Counted from the first letter of the stretch, positions 45,133-60,603 are shown. The stretch: 64,000 nucleotides of DNA from Hydrangea macrophylla (GCA_033977485.1 CM066994.1:116026458-116090457), one strand, 5' to 3'. Notes: generated from the letters alone by a model not told the origin. Program-made: numbers and translations.

Positions 45133-45357
45133 ACGGCTTTCAGGGCAAAGGCAATGGAGTTCCACCCAGATCAGAATCACGACAACAATGGTGGCCGGGT
45201 ATCTGTGTTGAGTTGAGTCCTAAAAAATATTGAACTCGACATTGTTCAACACTTCATCATGGTTGTGTTTTGCTGCAGAGGTTGCTGAAGCCACAAGTTT
45301 AAAGAGGTTATGACCTCTTATGAGGCTATAAAGTTGGATAGAAAGAACAATCTATAA
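45133..45357 (+). pseudogene. J-domain (DnaJ-like) protein, last two exons, frameshifted
   Basis: Exon 45133-45190 (acceptor CCCATGCAG, donor AATG/GTGGCC) codes AFRAKAMEFHPDQNHDNN, which fits the end of helix II and the region after the HPD loop of a J-domain. HPD is the motif that stimulates Hsp70 ATPase. The next exon from 45279 (acceptor TTGCTGCAG) starts EVAEA in phase. Two extra bases near 45290 then shift the frame to an early TGA. In the shifted frame a helix III/IV-like stretch containing FKEVMTSYEAIK runs to a TAA at 45357. Helix I and most of helix II are not found upstream before the hAT element, so I read this as a decayed gene. Confidence 0.6.
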
Positions 45358-45582
45358 GTTCTGAGTTTGTATAGTCTGCGGAATCTAATAAATGCCGAGC
45401 ACGCACGCTCACACACATACTGTTCATGCATTGTATTCTTTACGGGTACGAATATGCACCCACTTTTCCCAATTAGAAACCAGAAAATACGCGATCTAAG
45501 GAGTACTCCGGTGTTTCTTTATTTTTATTTTTTTTTTATTTTTTTATTTTTTTTCAGATCACCGGTGTTTCTGTATAGATGT
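45358..45582. other. Spacer between the J-domain tail and the gag-only element
   Basis: T-rich run at 45519-45555. Nothing else recognised. Confidence 0.4.
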
Positions 45583-46310
45583 TGATACACCCAAAATTGG
45601 TTCTATCTTATGACCAAGCGGTTCAAATCAGCGGCTAGTCCATGCCCCGGGCAAATCATGCACAACTCCTCAGAAGCATCAGCCCGAGCAGTTCAGTCTA
45701 CTCATCATCCCGAGCGGTTCATTCACGACCCGGCCAGCAGGTCGGGAAAACCGCACATGCACATCCCGCCGCGGGGACAGCCATCCGGGCCCACAGGCAT
45801 GATCCCGAGCATTACGGGCAGTTTTCTACTCAAGTTAGAAGACTAATGGAAAGTGTACACTATTTCCTAATCCAATTAGAAAATCCCCATAATTAATGCC
45901 AATCTATATCAAAAGGATTATATTTCCTTATCCATGTATGAGTAGGTCTCTTACATCTATAAAAGAGACATCTCACCTCCCATTGGGGGGACCGCCAACT
46001 CTGTAGTCTACACAGCACCTCTATAAAATTCACCATTATATGCATACACCCGGCCAGTATTACTGGTAGTGCCGCCCCTAATTGTTGGCTCACCAGGCCC
46101 GCCGGTGATCTGCTAGTGAACGTGCTCAGACACACCTATGGACGTAGGTACCTTCATTAACAGAGCCGAACCACATGCAAAAATAGTCTTTCTCTCTTTC
46201 TCTCTTTAATCTGCTTTACTTTACTCTTACCAAATTTTGACATCATCAGTTTGGCGCCGTCTGTGGGAAACGACAAGTCTTCTCATCAACAAATTTCTCA
46301 ACTGATCGTC

Positions 46311-47720
46311 ATGCCACCGAAGAAGAGTAAGAAGGCTGACCAGCAGTCCGACCGGGATGTTCCTCCGGCCCCGGCAACGGCTGCGGCAGTCATGACATCT
46401 GAGCAAATCACTGCAACCCTCACACAACTTTTGAAGGGCCAACGTCAAATCCAGCAACAGATCGAAGTTCTGCTAGCCCAGCAAAGCAGTCCTCCAGTGG
46501 CCGGGAAACGACCCGGGAACGTTGCGTACGATCGGGAACTGATCTTGACCGGACAATGTGCCCGAGCCATCCCGTCCCATGTTAAGGATGCCAAAGACGT
46601 CAACAGTGGGCCTGCTGCCCGAGAGGAAAGGCAGGAGCATATGGCCCGGGAATCAGTCCTGGGTCACTCGGTCGAGAGTCGAGTCGTCCCTAGGCGAACG
46701 GTTACCCGAGGTCATAGCCGAGCCCGATCCCAGAGGACAGCACCCCGCCATGAAGAAGAAGCGTCTTCCACCAACCCGACCAGTTCCTCAGATACCGGTG
46801 GGGAAGGGATGGAAGCCCGAATCAAGGATTTACAGAAGCAGATCGACGGAGTGGCCAAAAAGATTGGTCGAAACTGTGCTCAGAATCAAGCCAATACCGA
46901 GACAGAGTCACCGTTCTCCAGCCAGATCACGAGGTTCTCCATCCCGCGCAAATTCAAGCAGCCTTGTCTAGATTCCTACAACGGTTCGAGAAGCCCGGTC
47001 GACCACGTCCAGACCTATAAGGCTCAGATGGCCCTAGCCACCAGCGCTGACGAGCTACACTGCCTAGCCTTCCCCAGCACTTTGAAAGGCCCGGCCATGC
47101 AGTGGTTCTACTCCTTGAAGCCCCAATCGATCTGCAGTTTCAAACAACTCAGCAAGCAGTTCATCAACCAGTTCGCCGGTATGCATGAGCGGCCAAAGCC
47201 AGACATGCATCTACTGACGGTCAGACAACGGAATAATGAGTCCCTCAAGGAGTTCACCGACCGGTTCAACCAACAGAAGCTTCAAATCCGCAATCTGAAC
47301 GAGACAATTGCCATCATAGCCTTCTGCTCGGGAGTTCAACACACCAAGTGCGTCGCGTCGTTCCACAGAAATCGACCGGTAACCTTGGTCGAACTCGCAG
47401 AGAGGGTTGGAAAATACATCAATACTGAGGAATTTCTAAAGATCGAAGACCCCGAGCAAGAAAACAACAAGTCTTCCAGAAGTAAGCGAAAGCGAGATCA
47501 GCCCGGGAGCTCAGACAGTTCTTTCAGCTCACAGCACTCCGGGTCAGGCATCCCCGACCAGACCTCCGGTTCACAGTGGTCAGAGTCCGGCAGCCTCGAC
47601 ACGACCTCCAATTCAAAGTGGTCTGGGTCTGCCCGCCCTGACCCGATCTCCAGTTCACATCGGTCAGGATCAAGCAGCTCCGATTTTGCCTCCAGCACAG
47701 AGAAGTCCGGAACCCGATGA
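46311..47720 (+). CDS. Retrotransposon Gag protein (469 aa), intact
   Basis: Open from the first real ATG (46311, MPPKKSKKADQ) to TGA at 47720. Reading further upstream to 46251 would need a TTG start inside the PBS, so I reject that. The N-terminal third is charged and low in complexity. A coiled segment (RIKDLQKQIDGVAKKI) lies near residues 168-185. The Ty3-type retrotransposon Gag domain runs from about residue 205 to 385 (FKQPCLDSYNGSRSPVDHV, LPSTLKGPAMQWFYSL-like block, FKQLSKQFINQF, LKEFTDRFNQQKL). The C-terminus is a Ser/Gly/Asp-rich repeat tail (about 400-469) with no CCHC zinc knuckle. Gag forms the particle that packages the RNA. The intact frame suggests recent selection or activity. 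Confidence 0.88.
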   Translation: MPPKKSKKADQQSDRDVPPAPATAAAVMTSEQITATLTQLLKGQRQIQQQIEVLLAQQSSPPVAGKRPGNVAYDRELILTGQCARAIPSHVKDAKDVNSGPAAREERQEHMARESVLGHSVESRVVPRRTVTRGHSRARSQRTAPRHEEEASSTNPTSSSDTGGEGMEARIKDLQKQIDGVAKKIGRNCAQNQANTETESPFSSQITRFSIPRKFKQPCLDSYNGSRSPVDHVQTYKAQMALATSADELHCLAFPSTLKGPAMQWFYSLKPQSICSFKQLSKQFINQFAGMHERPKPDMHLLTVRQRNNESLKEFTDRFNQQKLQIRNLNETIAIIAFCSGVQHTKCVASFHRNRPVTLVELAERVGKYINTEEFLKIEDPEQENNKSSRSKRKRDQPGSSDSSFSSQHSGSGIPDQTSGSQWSESGSLDTTSNSKWSGSARPDPISSSHRSGSSSSDFASSTEKSGTR

Positions 47721-47821
47721 TCCTGATCCGACCTCTTGTCTCCATCGGTGTAGAAGAGCCCGACTACAGTGGTACTTGCTTGATCACCACATGAGGCTCC
47801 ACCGATTGTCATAGAACTCAT

Positions 47822-48535
47822 ACAAAGACCTCGGGCCTAACCCCGAGGCAACCAAAGACCTCGGGCCTAACCCCGAGGCACGAAAAAGACCTCGAGCTCC
47901 GAACTCAGGCACTAAGAAGACCTCGAGCTCCGAACTCAGGCACTGTCACGCCCAAGGCACCGGCTTCGCTTAGGTCCAACCGACGATGGGGGCAAACCCC
48001 CTAGGTGGCCGACGATGGCAAGCTTCAAAAGACCCTGCAACCACCATGTTCCAGGTCGGTTACCTACAGATCATAGCCTCTGTAAGACCCTCGTCTTAGC
48101 GAAAGCTTGGGGGGCAAGATGGCGTAGTGAACTAAACAGGTAATCACACCGGGTATTTACAGGCCTCGCGGATAACCAAGTCAAAATCTTGGACAACCCG
48201 AGCACCTATAGTACTCAGAGGCATTAACTCCACTTAGGTCCAGACCGACGATAGAGGTGACTAAAATCTCTTAGGTTGGCCGACGATAGAGGAGCAAAAG
48301 GACCCTAAAGCAACGTGATTTAGGTCGGCTCCACCAACATGGTCAAGCTCTTCTCCCAACAGTCTTGACGAAGGCTGGCCAGGCAGAAGACAACCATCCT
48401 GGGGAGTTAACATAAAAAAGGACCCTAGAGCAATACGCTTTAGGTCGGCTTTTCCAACATGGTCAAATTCTTCCACCCACAACCTTGACGAAGGTTTGCG
48501 GGCAGAAGATAACCATCTTGGGAGCTAACTCAAGC
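47822..48535 (+). repeat. Tandem repeats in the 3' non-coding part of the gag-only element
   Basis: A 30-bp unit AAAGACCTCGGGCCTAACCC.. occurs twice (47823-47882), then a unit AAGACCTCGAGCTCCGAACT.. twice (47885-47943). A longer unit of about 120 bp (GGACCCTAAAGCAACGTG.. to the next GGACCCTAGAGCAATACG..) starts near 48300 and 48420. Confidence 0.75.
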
Positions 48536-49431
48536 AAAAAAGACTCCGAATTAGGCCCGGTCTCAACTCTCGGTCAGTTCCCGAGCACTTAAAAGTCCCG
48601 AGCTAGGCTGGGTCTCAACTCTCAGTCAGTTCCCGAGGACTCACCAGGCTCAGAAGCCCCGAGGCAGCTTCCACAAGCACTCAAACAACGGCAAGTAATA
48701 TCAAACTGATTTCCAAACTTGCCCCGATATAGTATCTGGCCAATCTTGGAAATGGGGGGCAGCTGATACACCCAAAATTGGTTCTATCTTATGACCGAGC
48801 GGTTCAAATCAGCGGCTAGTCCATGCCCCGGGCAAATCATGCACAACTCCTCAGAAGCATTAGCCCGAGCAGTTCAGTCTACTCATCATCCCGAGCGGTT
48901 CATTCACGACCCGGCCAGTAGGTCGGGAAAACCGCACATGCACATCCCGCCGCGGGGACAGCTCATCCGGGCCCACAAGCATGATCCCGAGCATTACGGG
49001 CAGTTTCCTACTCAAGCTAGAAGACTAATGGAAAGTGTACACTATTTCCTAATCAAATTAGAAAATCCCCATAATTAATGCCAATCTATATCAAAAGGAT
49101 TATATTTCCTTATCCATGTATGAGTAGGTCTCTTACATCTATAAAAGAGACCTCTCACCTCCCATTGGGGGGACCGCCAACTCTGTAGTCTATACAGCAC
49201 CTCTATAAAATTCACCATTATATGCATACACCCGGCCGGTATTACTGGTAGTGCCGCCCCTAATTGTTGGCTCATCAGGCCCGCCGGTGATCTGCTAGTG
49301 AACGTGCTCAGACACACCCGTGGACGTAAGTATCTTTATTAACAGGGCCGAACCACATGCAAAAAATAGTCTTTCTCTCTTTCTCTCTTTAATCTGCTTT
49401 ACTTTACTCTTACCAAATTTTGACATCATCA

Positions 49432-50981
49432 TATGTTTTATAACTTTTGTGTATCAATGAATCCCAGAGACAGCATAAAACTGAAATTTGTTGGTCTAGG
49501 GTGTCTATGTAGTGTACTAGTGTGCATAGTTTTCCCTATGTACATGATAGTGATTGCATACTTGGACTCTGACTAGTATTTGCGTAGTGTTTATACTGAC
49601 TACTTGGTGATGATTATAGGGTTTAGCTTTAAAGTAAAAAATTTCCCTAGGTCCAATGAAGTAAGTTTTTTCAGCTTTAAAGTGGATTTAATTGTTGAAA
49701 AAACTGTGAAAATATTTAAGCCAAACAGTCTCAAATATCTCAAGTAATTCTAAATAAGTGATTATTGGTCTCAAATAAGTTGATCCAAACGGGCCCAAAA
49801 AAAAAAAAGACAATTTGGTATTGGTATTTTTAATTGAGAATTTTAAAGAAGATCAATCAAATTTTACTATTCACTTTTAGTTGTAGTTCGGTAGAACTCT
49901 GACAAACAATATGTTACTTTGAAATTTCTTGCTTAAACAATTTCGACTATAGGAATTGGAGATCAAAGATAGTAAATTATTAATAACACTACGATTCCAA
50001 ATTTGTATCCAAATATAATTTTCAACACATGTAAATAGTGGGAACATAGTGAATTATATAGGGAGCACTTACTTTTTATTGGAAGCTAGTTAGTTTCCTA
50101 TGATCCTATTGTCATACGTGTTGAGAATCAATGTTGTAAATAAACTTAGAAATTATACATTACTGAAAAATTATACATAAAATACAAGAAGTAGGAAATA
50201 TAGTTTGTATGAATCATGTAACGAAATTTTTAAAGGTGTGTGTGGCGGTGGTGGTGGGCTATTTCAAGTTTTACTTTTATTAAATTTATTAATTTTGACA
50301 TCCAAACACTACTTTACTCTTTGCATAATTTTGTATCTTCCTAGTGTGATTCTCCAAACACTACCATGATTGGAACAATTTTATTCACGCCTGAGGTGCA
50401 AGTTCAAATCCACCCTCCCCATTATAATGGAAAAAAAAACCCTCATCTCAAAGATACTTTTCATTTGTTTATTACTTTTTCAATAGGAATAACCAAATAT
50501 GGTACGAAGTGGCATATGCTATTAGGAACACTCTATGATACATCCCAGTGCTTATACATTGATTTTGGTCCCAACATATTGTTATTTGAAAAACAAAACT
50601 TTGATTTTAAAACCAACGTTGCTGTCAATCTTACAACTTCTTGACTATAAGTTGTAACATTTTGGATTATTTATTACAACTTCTTGAACATTATGACATG
50701 CATAAGAGGAAAACACCAAAACAAAAGAGATACATCTATATACTCTGAATTTAAGTGAATGTAAATTTTTTATTTTTATTTTATTTTTTTGCTAAGATAA
50801 ATGAATGTAAATGAATACACTTCAACAAAGACCTACAAACAAACAAACAAACAAACAAAAAAAAAAAAAAACCACAACAATTCACATCCCTTTGAGAGAG
50901 TGAGTTCTAACTTGGCCAGTTTTGAGAAATGGAGGGGTGTGTGTGAGTGTGTGTGTGTGAATTCCGGTTTTCACCACCAAC
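49432..50981. other. Intergenic region downstream of SQE
   Basis: No gene was recognised. (CAAA)n at about 50836-50862 is followed by an A run. GTGTGTGAGTGTGTGTG lies at 50938-50958 in the likely SQE 3' UTR. A GTGGTGGTGG patch is at 50245. Confidence 0.45.
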
Positions 50982-55598
<4,617 letters not shown>

Positions 55599-55788
55599 TT
55601 TCGAAAAAAATGCAAGTCGAACAATGAGAACGCCGAAGACGACGCCTCTCTCTCTCTCTCTAGTTTCTCTCTCTAGATTCTCTCTCTCAGTCTCTTTTTT
55701 TTCTCTCCTCGTTGGAATTGCGTCTTTGAATGAGTGACTCTGAGAGTTTTCAGGACACGTGTGCATTTTATTTTAGAAAATACTTTTG
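55599..55788 (-). promoter_or_regulatory. SQE: SQE 5' leader, CT-rich
   Basis: Upstream of the SQE ATG on the minus strand the sequence is rich in AGAGAG (55648-55700 on the plus strand reads CTCTCTCTCT..TCTCTC). Pyrimidine/purine microsatellite leaders are common in plant 5' UTRs. No TATA box could be assigned with confidence. The MITE at 55789 sits 190 bp above the start codon. Confidence 0.5.
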
Positions 55789-55926
55789 GGGAATTGCTAT
55801 GTACATCCTATTTTTGTCATGTACACCGCTCAACTTTATAAAAGTGAAAATTTTTAAAAGAAAAATGAGTAAAATAAAGGAATTTGGGTATACATAACAA
55901 ATACACGGGTGTACATAGCAATTCCC
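55789..55926. mobile_element. MITE next to the SQE promoter, TSD TACTTTTG
   Basis: Terminal repeats GGGAATTGCTATGTACA(T/C)CC in inverse orientation at both ends, with an exact 8-bp direct repeat TACTTTTG (55781-55788, 55927-55934). 138 bp. The 8-bp TSD favours a hAT-type MITE. Confidence 0.88.
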
Positions 55927-55978
55927 TACTTTTGCTCATGCTAAAATAATGCAGTGACATCTAGGATTAAACATTTGG

Positions 55979-56217
55979 GGCCACGTTTGTTTCGTTGGAC
56001 AAGATTAGGAGGTTACTTCTCCTCTTCACTATTTGAGGAACTATTAATAACAACCCCTCTATGGGATAAAATAGTGGCCCATTTGAGAGACTATTTAGTT
56101 AAAAAGGACTAATAGCCCGGTGCAAGGTGGCCGAACCAAACACTCGACTATTGAATTAAAATGAACTAATAGTCATATTCTCCTATCTGGCCTTTGGTCC
56201 TAAAAAACAAACGAGGC
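55979..56217. mobile_element. Probable hAT-like MITE
   Basis: The left end GGCCACGTTTGTTTCGTTGG and the right end, inverted GGCCTCGTTTGTTTTTTAGG, are inverse copies. Flanking TTTGGGG / CTTGGGG may be an imperfect TSD. The interior has ACTATTAG/CTAATAGT words. Non-coding. Confidence 0.6.
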
Positions 56218-56284
56218 CTTGGGGTGAACAATGGTGAACCATTTTTAGAATGAGCAAAAATGCTCTCTTTATTTTATATGAGTA

Positions 56285-56450
56285 ATGCTATGATTCCCAA
56301 TTTTTTTTTTTTTTTTTCCAAAAAGCGTTTCCCAACAAATGTGGTATTGGATCAATATTCATTAATGGTGGACCACTTCAACATCAACAAATCAAAATCA
56401 ACTGGACCCACTACCACATGTGTTGAAATTTTTTTTGGGAAGCATAGCAT
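56285..56450. mobile_element. MITE of the ATGCTATG(A/C)TTCCCAA family
   Basis: Ends ATGCTATGATTCCCAA and, inverted, ATGCTATGCTTCCCAA, each followed inward by a T-rich (or A-rich) run. Related ends occur at 15913-16170 and 33335. Confidence 0.65.
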
Positions 56451-56529
56451 CTTTCTATTAATGTTCTCACAATAGAACAAAGTGATATTTTAAATATGAT
56501 TGACCAAATTACAGATGATCTTCTTAACA

Positions 56530-56940
56530 AAGTATTTCTATTAATAATAGATTGCAGTTCTACCAACACATATCCTTAAACAAGATATTAAAAATCTTGT
56601 TTCTAAACAAATTTTTGCTAGATGGCAAGATGATTTATCAACTTTTGATTTCCAAATTGATTATATTAAAGGAAGTCAAAATTCTCTACCTGATTTTCAA
56701 ACCATGGAATTTTTGCGAGAAAAACAGGATGCAACCTCCTAATAAAGAAGGACTTCAGTTTCCTCAATGGCGTCCCAACAAAGGGAAAGGCCAGCAGCCC
56801 CAATAACCCACTAAGGGTTCTCAATCCAATAAGGATTCCCAACCATCGAAGGTTAAGCCATACGCTAAGGATGTCTTAACTCAAGAAACAGTTTTTCAAC
56901 AAAAATGATTTTTGGAAAATGTGCTAATTCTGGAAAAAGA
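56530..56940 (+). pseudogene. Endogenous pararetrovirus (Caulimoviridae) relic, RNase H end
   Basis: Plus-strand fragments match the C-terminal end of the RT-RNase H region of plant pararetroviruses: an IDCSS block (near 56548), a SKQIFARWQ block, and IKGSQNSLPDF, followed by a lysine/glutamine-rich segment. A one-base frame change lies near 56560, and stops follow at about 56740 and 56805, so it is dead. Only this short part is present. It is an old integrated copy and not an active virus. Confidence 0.6.
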
Positions 56941-57051
56941 GGATCCCATGCTTGATCAAGTGGGATGAAATGGATTTCCACAAGAATTGGACTTTACCTA
57001 ATGCAGTTCCACTTACTCAGGTCCTTCCAACCCAAGTTGATTGATGAGGGC

Positions 57052-58684
57052 TGATATTTGTAAAATATTGGTCTGATAAAGAGTGAAATTGGTTAAACCT
57101 AGCCCCATATCTCTGGTTTTACCTGCATTTGTGTCTAAACCTTTCTTTTTTACACAATGATGTGGTTTTCGTGGTATGTTGTTGTGTTTACTCCTTTAAA
57201 CGTAGGTTCTGAAGTTGGAATGAATAACAAGGTGGAAAGAGATAGCTCATGAAACAAAGAGAACAAGTCAAAAATTGAGATTCAAGAATCAATCGATTGC
57301 CATTATAGCAATCGATTGCCATTCATCGATACAAACCAATCGATTGCCAGTTTAACCAATCGACCAATCGATTGGAATTAATGCTAATCGATTGGAATCA
57401 GTACCAATCAATTGGTAAAATCTGGAAGTTAAATCTCTTTAATGGAGCAGAATCTCAGCAAAATCAATGTTTATGACGATGACTAGCCGTTACATTGTGA
57501 ACCTAGACACCTTAAGCTCGTGGATATCATATTATATATATAGAGGGGAGTGAGGGGATCAAAGGTTGGCTCACAGTTCATTATTTTGTAGGAATTTTTC
57601 CATTTTTCACAAGTTCAAAGTTAAGGACTCTACATTTCGAATTCAGTGTGAGAGTCGGGTTTATTTCTTGTGTTTTGTTATTTTGGATTTTGGTGTTTTG
57701 TTATTTTGGATTTTGTCTAGTTGTAAACCTATTGTAATTTGGTTTAGTTTTGATCCACTATTGAAATTTCTAATTCCATAAGTTTAATCTATGTCTATGT
57801 TTGATTCTATTATTCAGTTTATTTTCATCCACGTAGTCCTAAATATGCTAGAGTAGAATCCTGGTTGGGAACAATGTGAAGAAACATTGTTCTCTAGCCA
57901 TTGCCATGATTCTATTTGATTATCAATGGCAATCGATTGGAAACAGGACCCAATCGATTGTCATAGATTCCAAGCCAATTGATTGCCAATCATAGCAATC
58001 GATTGGTATGCTTATGTCTTGGGCAAAATCATTTTAGTATTCCAGTAACTTTTATTTCAAAAACCAAGTCCAAATTGATCTTGTAAGTTCAAATTGAAAA
58101 CTGATTTTGAAATATAAGCTCTTTTAACTAATTAACTCAATGAACATTTATGACGAACACATCGAAAATCCTATACTCGATTTGCTAGTTATAGTTCATA
58201 GTTTTAATTGGCTCTAATTTCAGGTTTTCATAGCAAGTAAAGGAATTCAATGACTAGTTATGTTAAATCAACATTCTTAGTATCTAGGTTGCTTCACTTA
58301 ACCTCTTTGTGAAATAAGGAATACTATAAGGATGAAATCCCAGTTGTGCGTTAATTTTTAATCATGGTAGTGGATGGTACTATGTGGACTCACATGTTCC
58401 TGACACCTTTTCATTTATAAATTATAAATCACAATACTTAATCTTGTTTAATTTAATTGTTGCTTTACTTTAACTCGTTTTTATTTTAATCTCGAATTCG
58501 GAAGAATCTTTAGAACCTCCATTTTAAAAGAAATCATCCTTTATTTACTTTAGGTTTCAATCTAGATTTCTCTGTCCCCAATTTTCCGTCCCTTGGGAAT
58601 ACGACTCGCTCTTACCGGTTATCACTCGACGCGACCGTCTACGCTTGGACGTACTCTTAAGAGAACACATTTTCAGTCGTGTCA
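57052..58684 (+). mobile_element. 5' LTR of a decayed Athila-type element
   Basis: The right edge is firm: ..CGTGTCA then AGTTTT and the PBS. The left edge (TGATATTTGTAAAATATTGG at 57052) is chosen as the TG start typical of Athila LTRs but is not confirmed by a second LTR. It contains clusters of CAATCGATTGCC palindromes (57292-57412, 57945-58010). No gene inside. Confidence 0.65.
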
Positions 58685-58690
58685 AGTTTT

Positions 58691-58708
58691 TGGCGCCGTT
58701 GCGGGGGA
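58691..58708 (+). other. Athila primer-binding site
   Basis: TGGCGCCGTTGCGGGGGA, the PBS used by Athila/Tat elements, six bases after the LTR end. Confidence 0.9.
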
Positions 58709-58899
58709 CGGTAACAAAGGCCAGAATCTTTAGTTTGATCCGATCCTTTCTTATCCCATTTCTTTCTTTCTTTTTCTTTCCTATTCTTCAGAACACAAAC
58801 TATCAAGTTTATGTTCTTCTATGTCCTTTGACTCAGTCGAAGCTTTCATTACGGATTTATTTGAAGAATCTGAAGATAGTGCTAATAATCCCATTTCTA

Positions 58900-60603
58900 C
58901 TCCTTGATGATACAGAAAGCCAACAAGGAGAAAATAGAGCTAATCTCATTGATGACGGTCAACGCCCCCTGCGTGAACTTCTAGCTCCTGATTGGACAGC
59001 CACACCTTCTTATATCCGCATCCCGCCACACCCAGGAACATTCCATTTCTGCAATGGGATGATCCAATTGTTGCCTACATTCCACGGGATGGAAAAAGAT
59101 AAGGCATATCTGCATATTCGAGATTTCGAAGATGTCTGTGGAACCTTCGCCGATCAAACTTGCCCGGGTGATATAATTCGACTAAAGCTTTTCCCTTTTA
59201 CCTTGAAGGATAAAGCGAAGTTGTGGTTACTATCAGTTAAGCCGAATTCTATTTCAACGTGGCCAGAAATCCATGAAGCCTTCCTTAAAAAGTTTTTCCC
59301 TAATCGGATAACGACCGATGTCTTGAGACAAATCAAGACATACAACCAAAAGGATAAAGAAACTTTCGCTGAAGTGTGGGAGCGATTCAAGGATCTATTA
59401 TTGCTCTGCCCACATCATGGTTTTGAGAAGTGGCGAACAATAAGCTTCTTCTATGATGGCCTCAGTCCAAAATCAAAGAAACTTGCAAATACCACAAGTA
59501 ACGGTGAGTTTATAACCAAGAATGTAGACCAGACTGAAGCACATTTTGAATGGCTAGCCGAGTATGCACCTGAATGGGAGACGCAAGTGACAAGAACTCA
59601 AACAAGCTTGAGTTCAAGTCAGAAGAGTATTTACCAGTTGAAAGCTGAGGATGATTTAATGGAGAAATACGAGCAACTGGCTCGTAAGTTGGAGGCATTA
59701 GAAGCAAAGAAAGATCCCGTAATATAGTTTGCTTTTGAAAAATCATGTTCAAGTTGTCTCCAAATGGGGCATACCTCTCAACACTGCCAAATTTATCCCG
59801 TTTATCAAGAACAAAATCCTGTGGAGGTACATGCTGTAAATGCCCCAAATCGTTTCAACCACAATAGTAGATGGAGTCATCCTGGGTTCGATCATAGAAA
59901 TAGTGCTACCACAGCAAACCCATCTCAACAGTGGCAGCCGAACCTAGGAAATCAATACCAACCCCAAAATCAAGGGTACCAACAGAACTACCAACCTGTT
60001 TCTACCTATCAACAAGGACAAAGGTACCAACAAAATCATTATCAACAAAATCATCCATCTCAATCTAACTTCAATCAGGGGAACAACAACCAATCTGCAT
60101 CTAACACTTATGTGCCACCTCATAAGAAGGCACAAGAGAATCCCAATACACTCATGATGCAGCAGATTATGCAGCTCATGAGTAAACTTAATACAAGTGT
60201 GGAAAGATTGGCTGCTCAGCAAGGGGATAGAGAAAGAATGATATTCCCAGCACAACCAGAGCCGAATCCTAGAGGCCAATATTCGGGTACAAGCCCTTCA
60301 GGGTCGGGACCACATGAAAAGGCCAAAGCCATAACTGTGTTGAAGAACGGGAAAGTGATTGGAAAAGTTTTCACTCCCCCACAACCTGTGGTTGAAATGG
60401 AAGATGAGGTCGAGAATGAGGAGGAATTGGTGGAAGAAGAAAAGGACGGCGAAATAGTTGAGCCTGAAATAACAGTTCCCGAGGACGCTGAAATAAGGAG
60501 AAGGCCTGGAAAAGAACCTCTTCTCAAAGAGGTACCCAAATGCCCTTTTCGGGCACCATATCCCGAAAGGTTAAAGAAACCACAACAAGAAACCAAAAGT
60601 TAG
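58900..60603 (+). pseudogene. Athila Gag with one in-frame stop
   Basis: One reading frame runs to 60603 apart from a TAG at 59725-59727. The first part holds the Athila-type Gag domain (RELLAPDW.., FHFCNGMIQLLPTFHGME, LKLFPFTLKDKAKLWL, WPEIHEAFLKKFFP, FAEVWERFKDLLLLCP). After the stop comes a CCHC knuckle (CSSCLQMGHTSQHC, about 59746-59787), then a Gln/Asn-rich linker and an acidic E/D stretch (60397-60500). No good ATG follows the PBS; the apparent start further upstream lies inside the LTR. It is non-functional or needs stop read-through. Confidence 0.88.

Larger units (their letters stand above)
45583..49431 (+). mobile_element. Complete gag-only LTR retrotransposon (TR-GAG type, 3849 bp)
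   Basis: LTRs 45583-46248 and 48764-49431 start TGATACACCCAAAATTGG and end TTTTGACATCATCA. They differ at roughly 19 positions by eye, about 3 percent. PBS TGGCGCCGTCTGTGGG at 46252-46267. Polypurine-like AATGGGGGGCAGC before the 3' LTR. TATA box CTATAAAAG at about 45957-45965. Flanking GATGT/TATGT is a TSD with one mismatch. Between the LTRs there is one intact gag frame, followed by about 1 kb of non-coding, locally duplicated sequence. No protease, RT, RNase H or integrase is present. Confidence 0.93.

Noticed and set aside
46251..46310. Longer gag start at 46251
   Set aside because: It would begin with TTG within the primer-binding site. The first ATG in frame is at 46311.
55599..55766. 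N-terminal extension of SQE to 55766
   Set aside because: The extra codons come from a low-complexity AGAGAG leader. Plant SQE proteins start near the hydrophobic anchor, matching the ATG at 55598.
57292..57412. Repeated CAATCGATTGCC words as a CRISPR-like array
   Set aside because: Spacing is irregular, the words are short palindromes, and the locus is a plant retrotransposon LTR.
58645..58899. Athila Gag starting at 58645
   Set aside because: The start is not ATG and lies in the LTR, upstream of the PBS, so it cannot be the Gag start.
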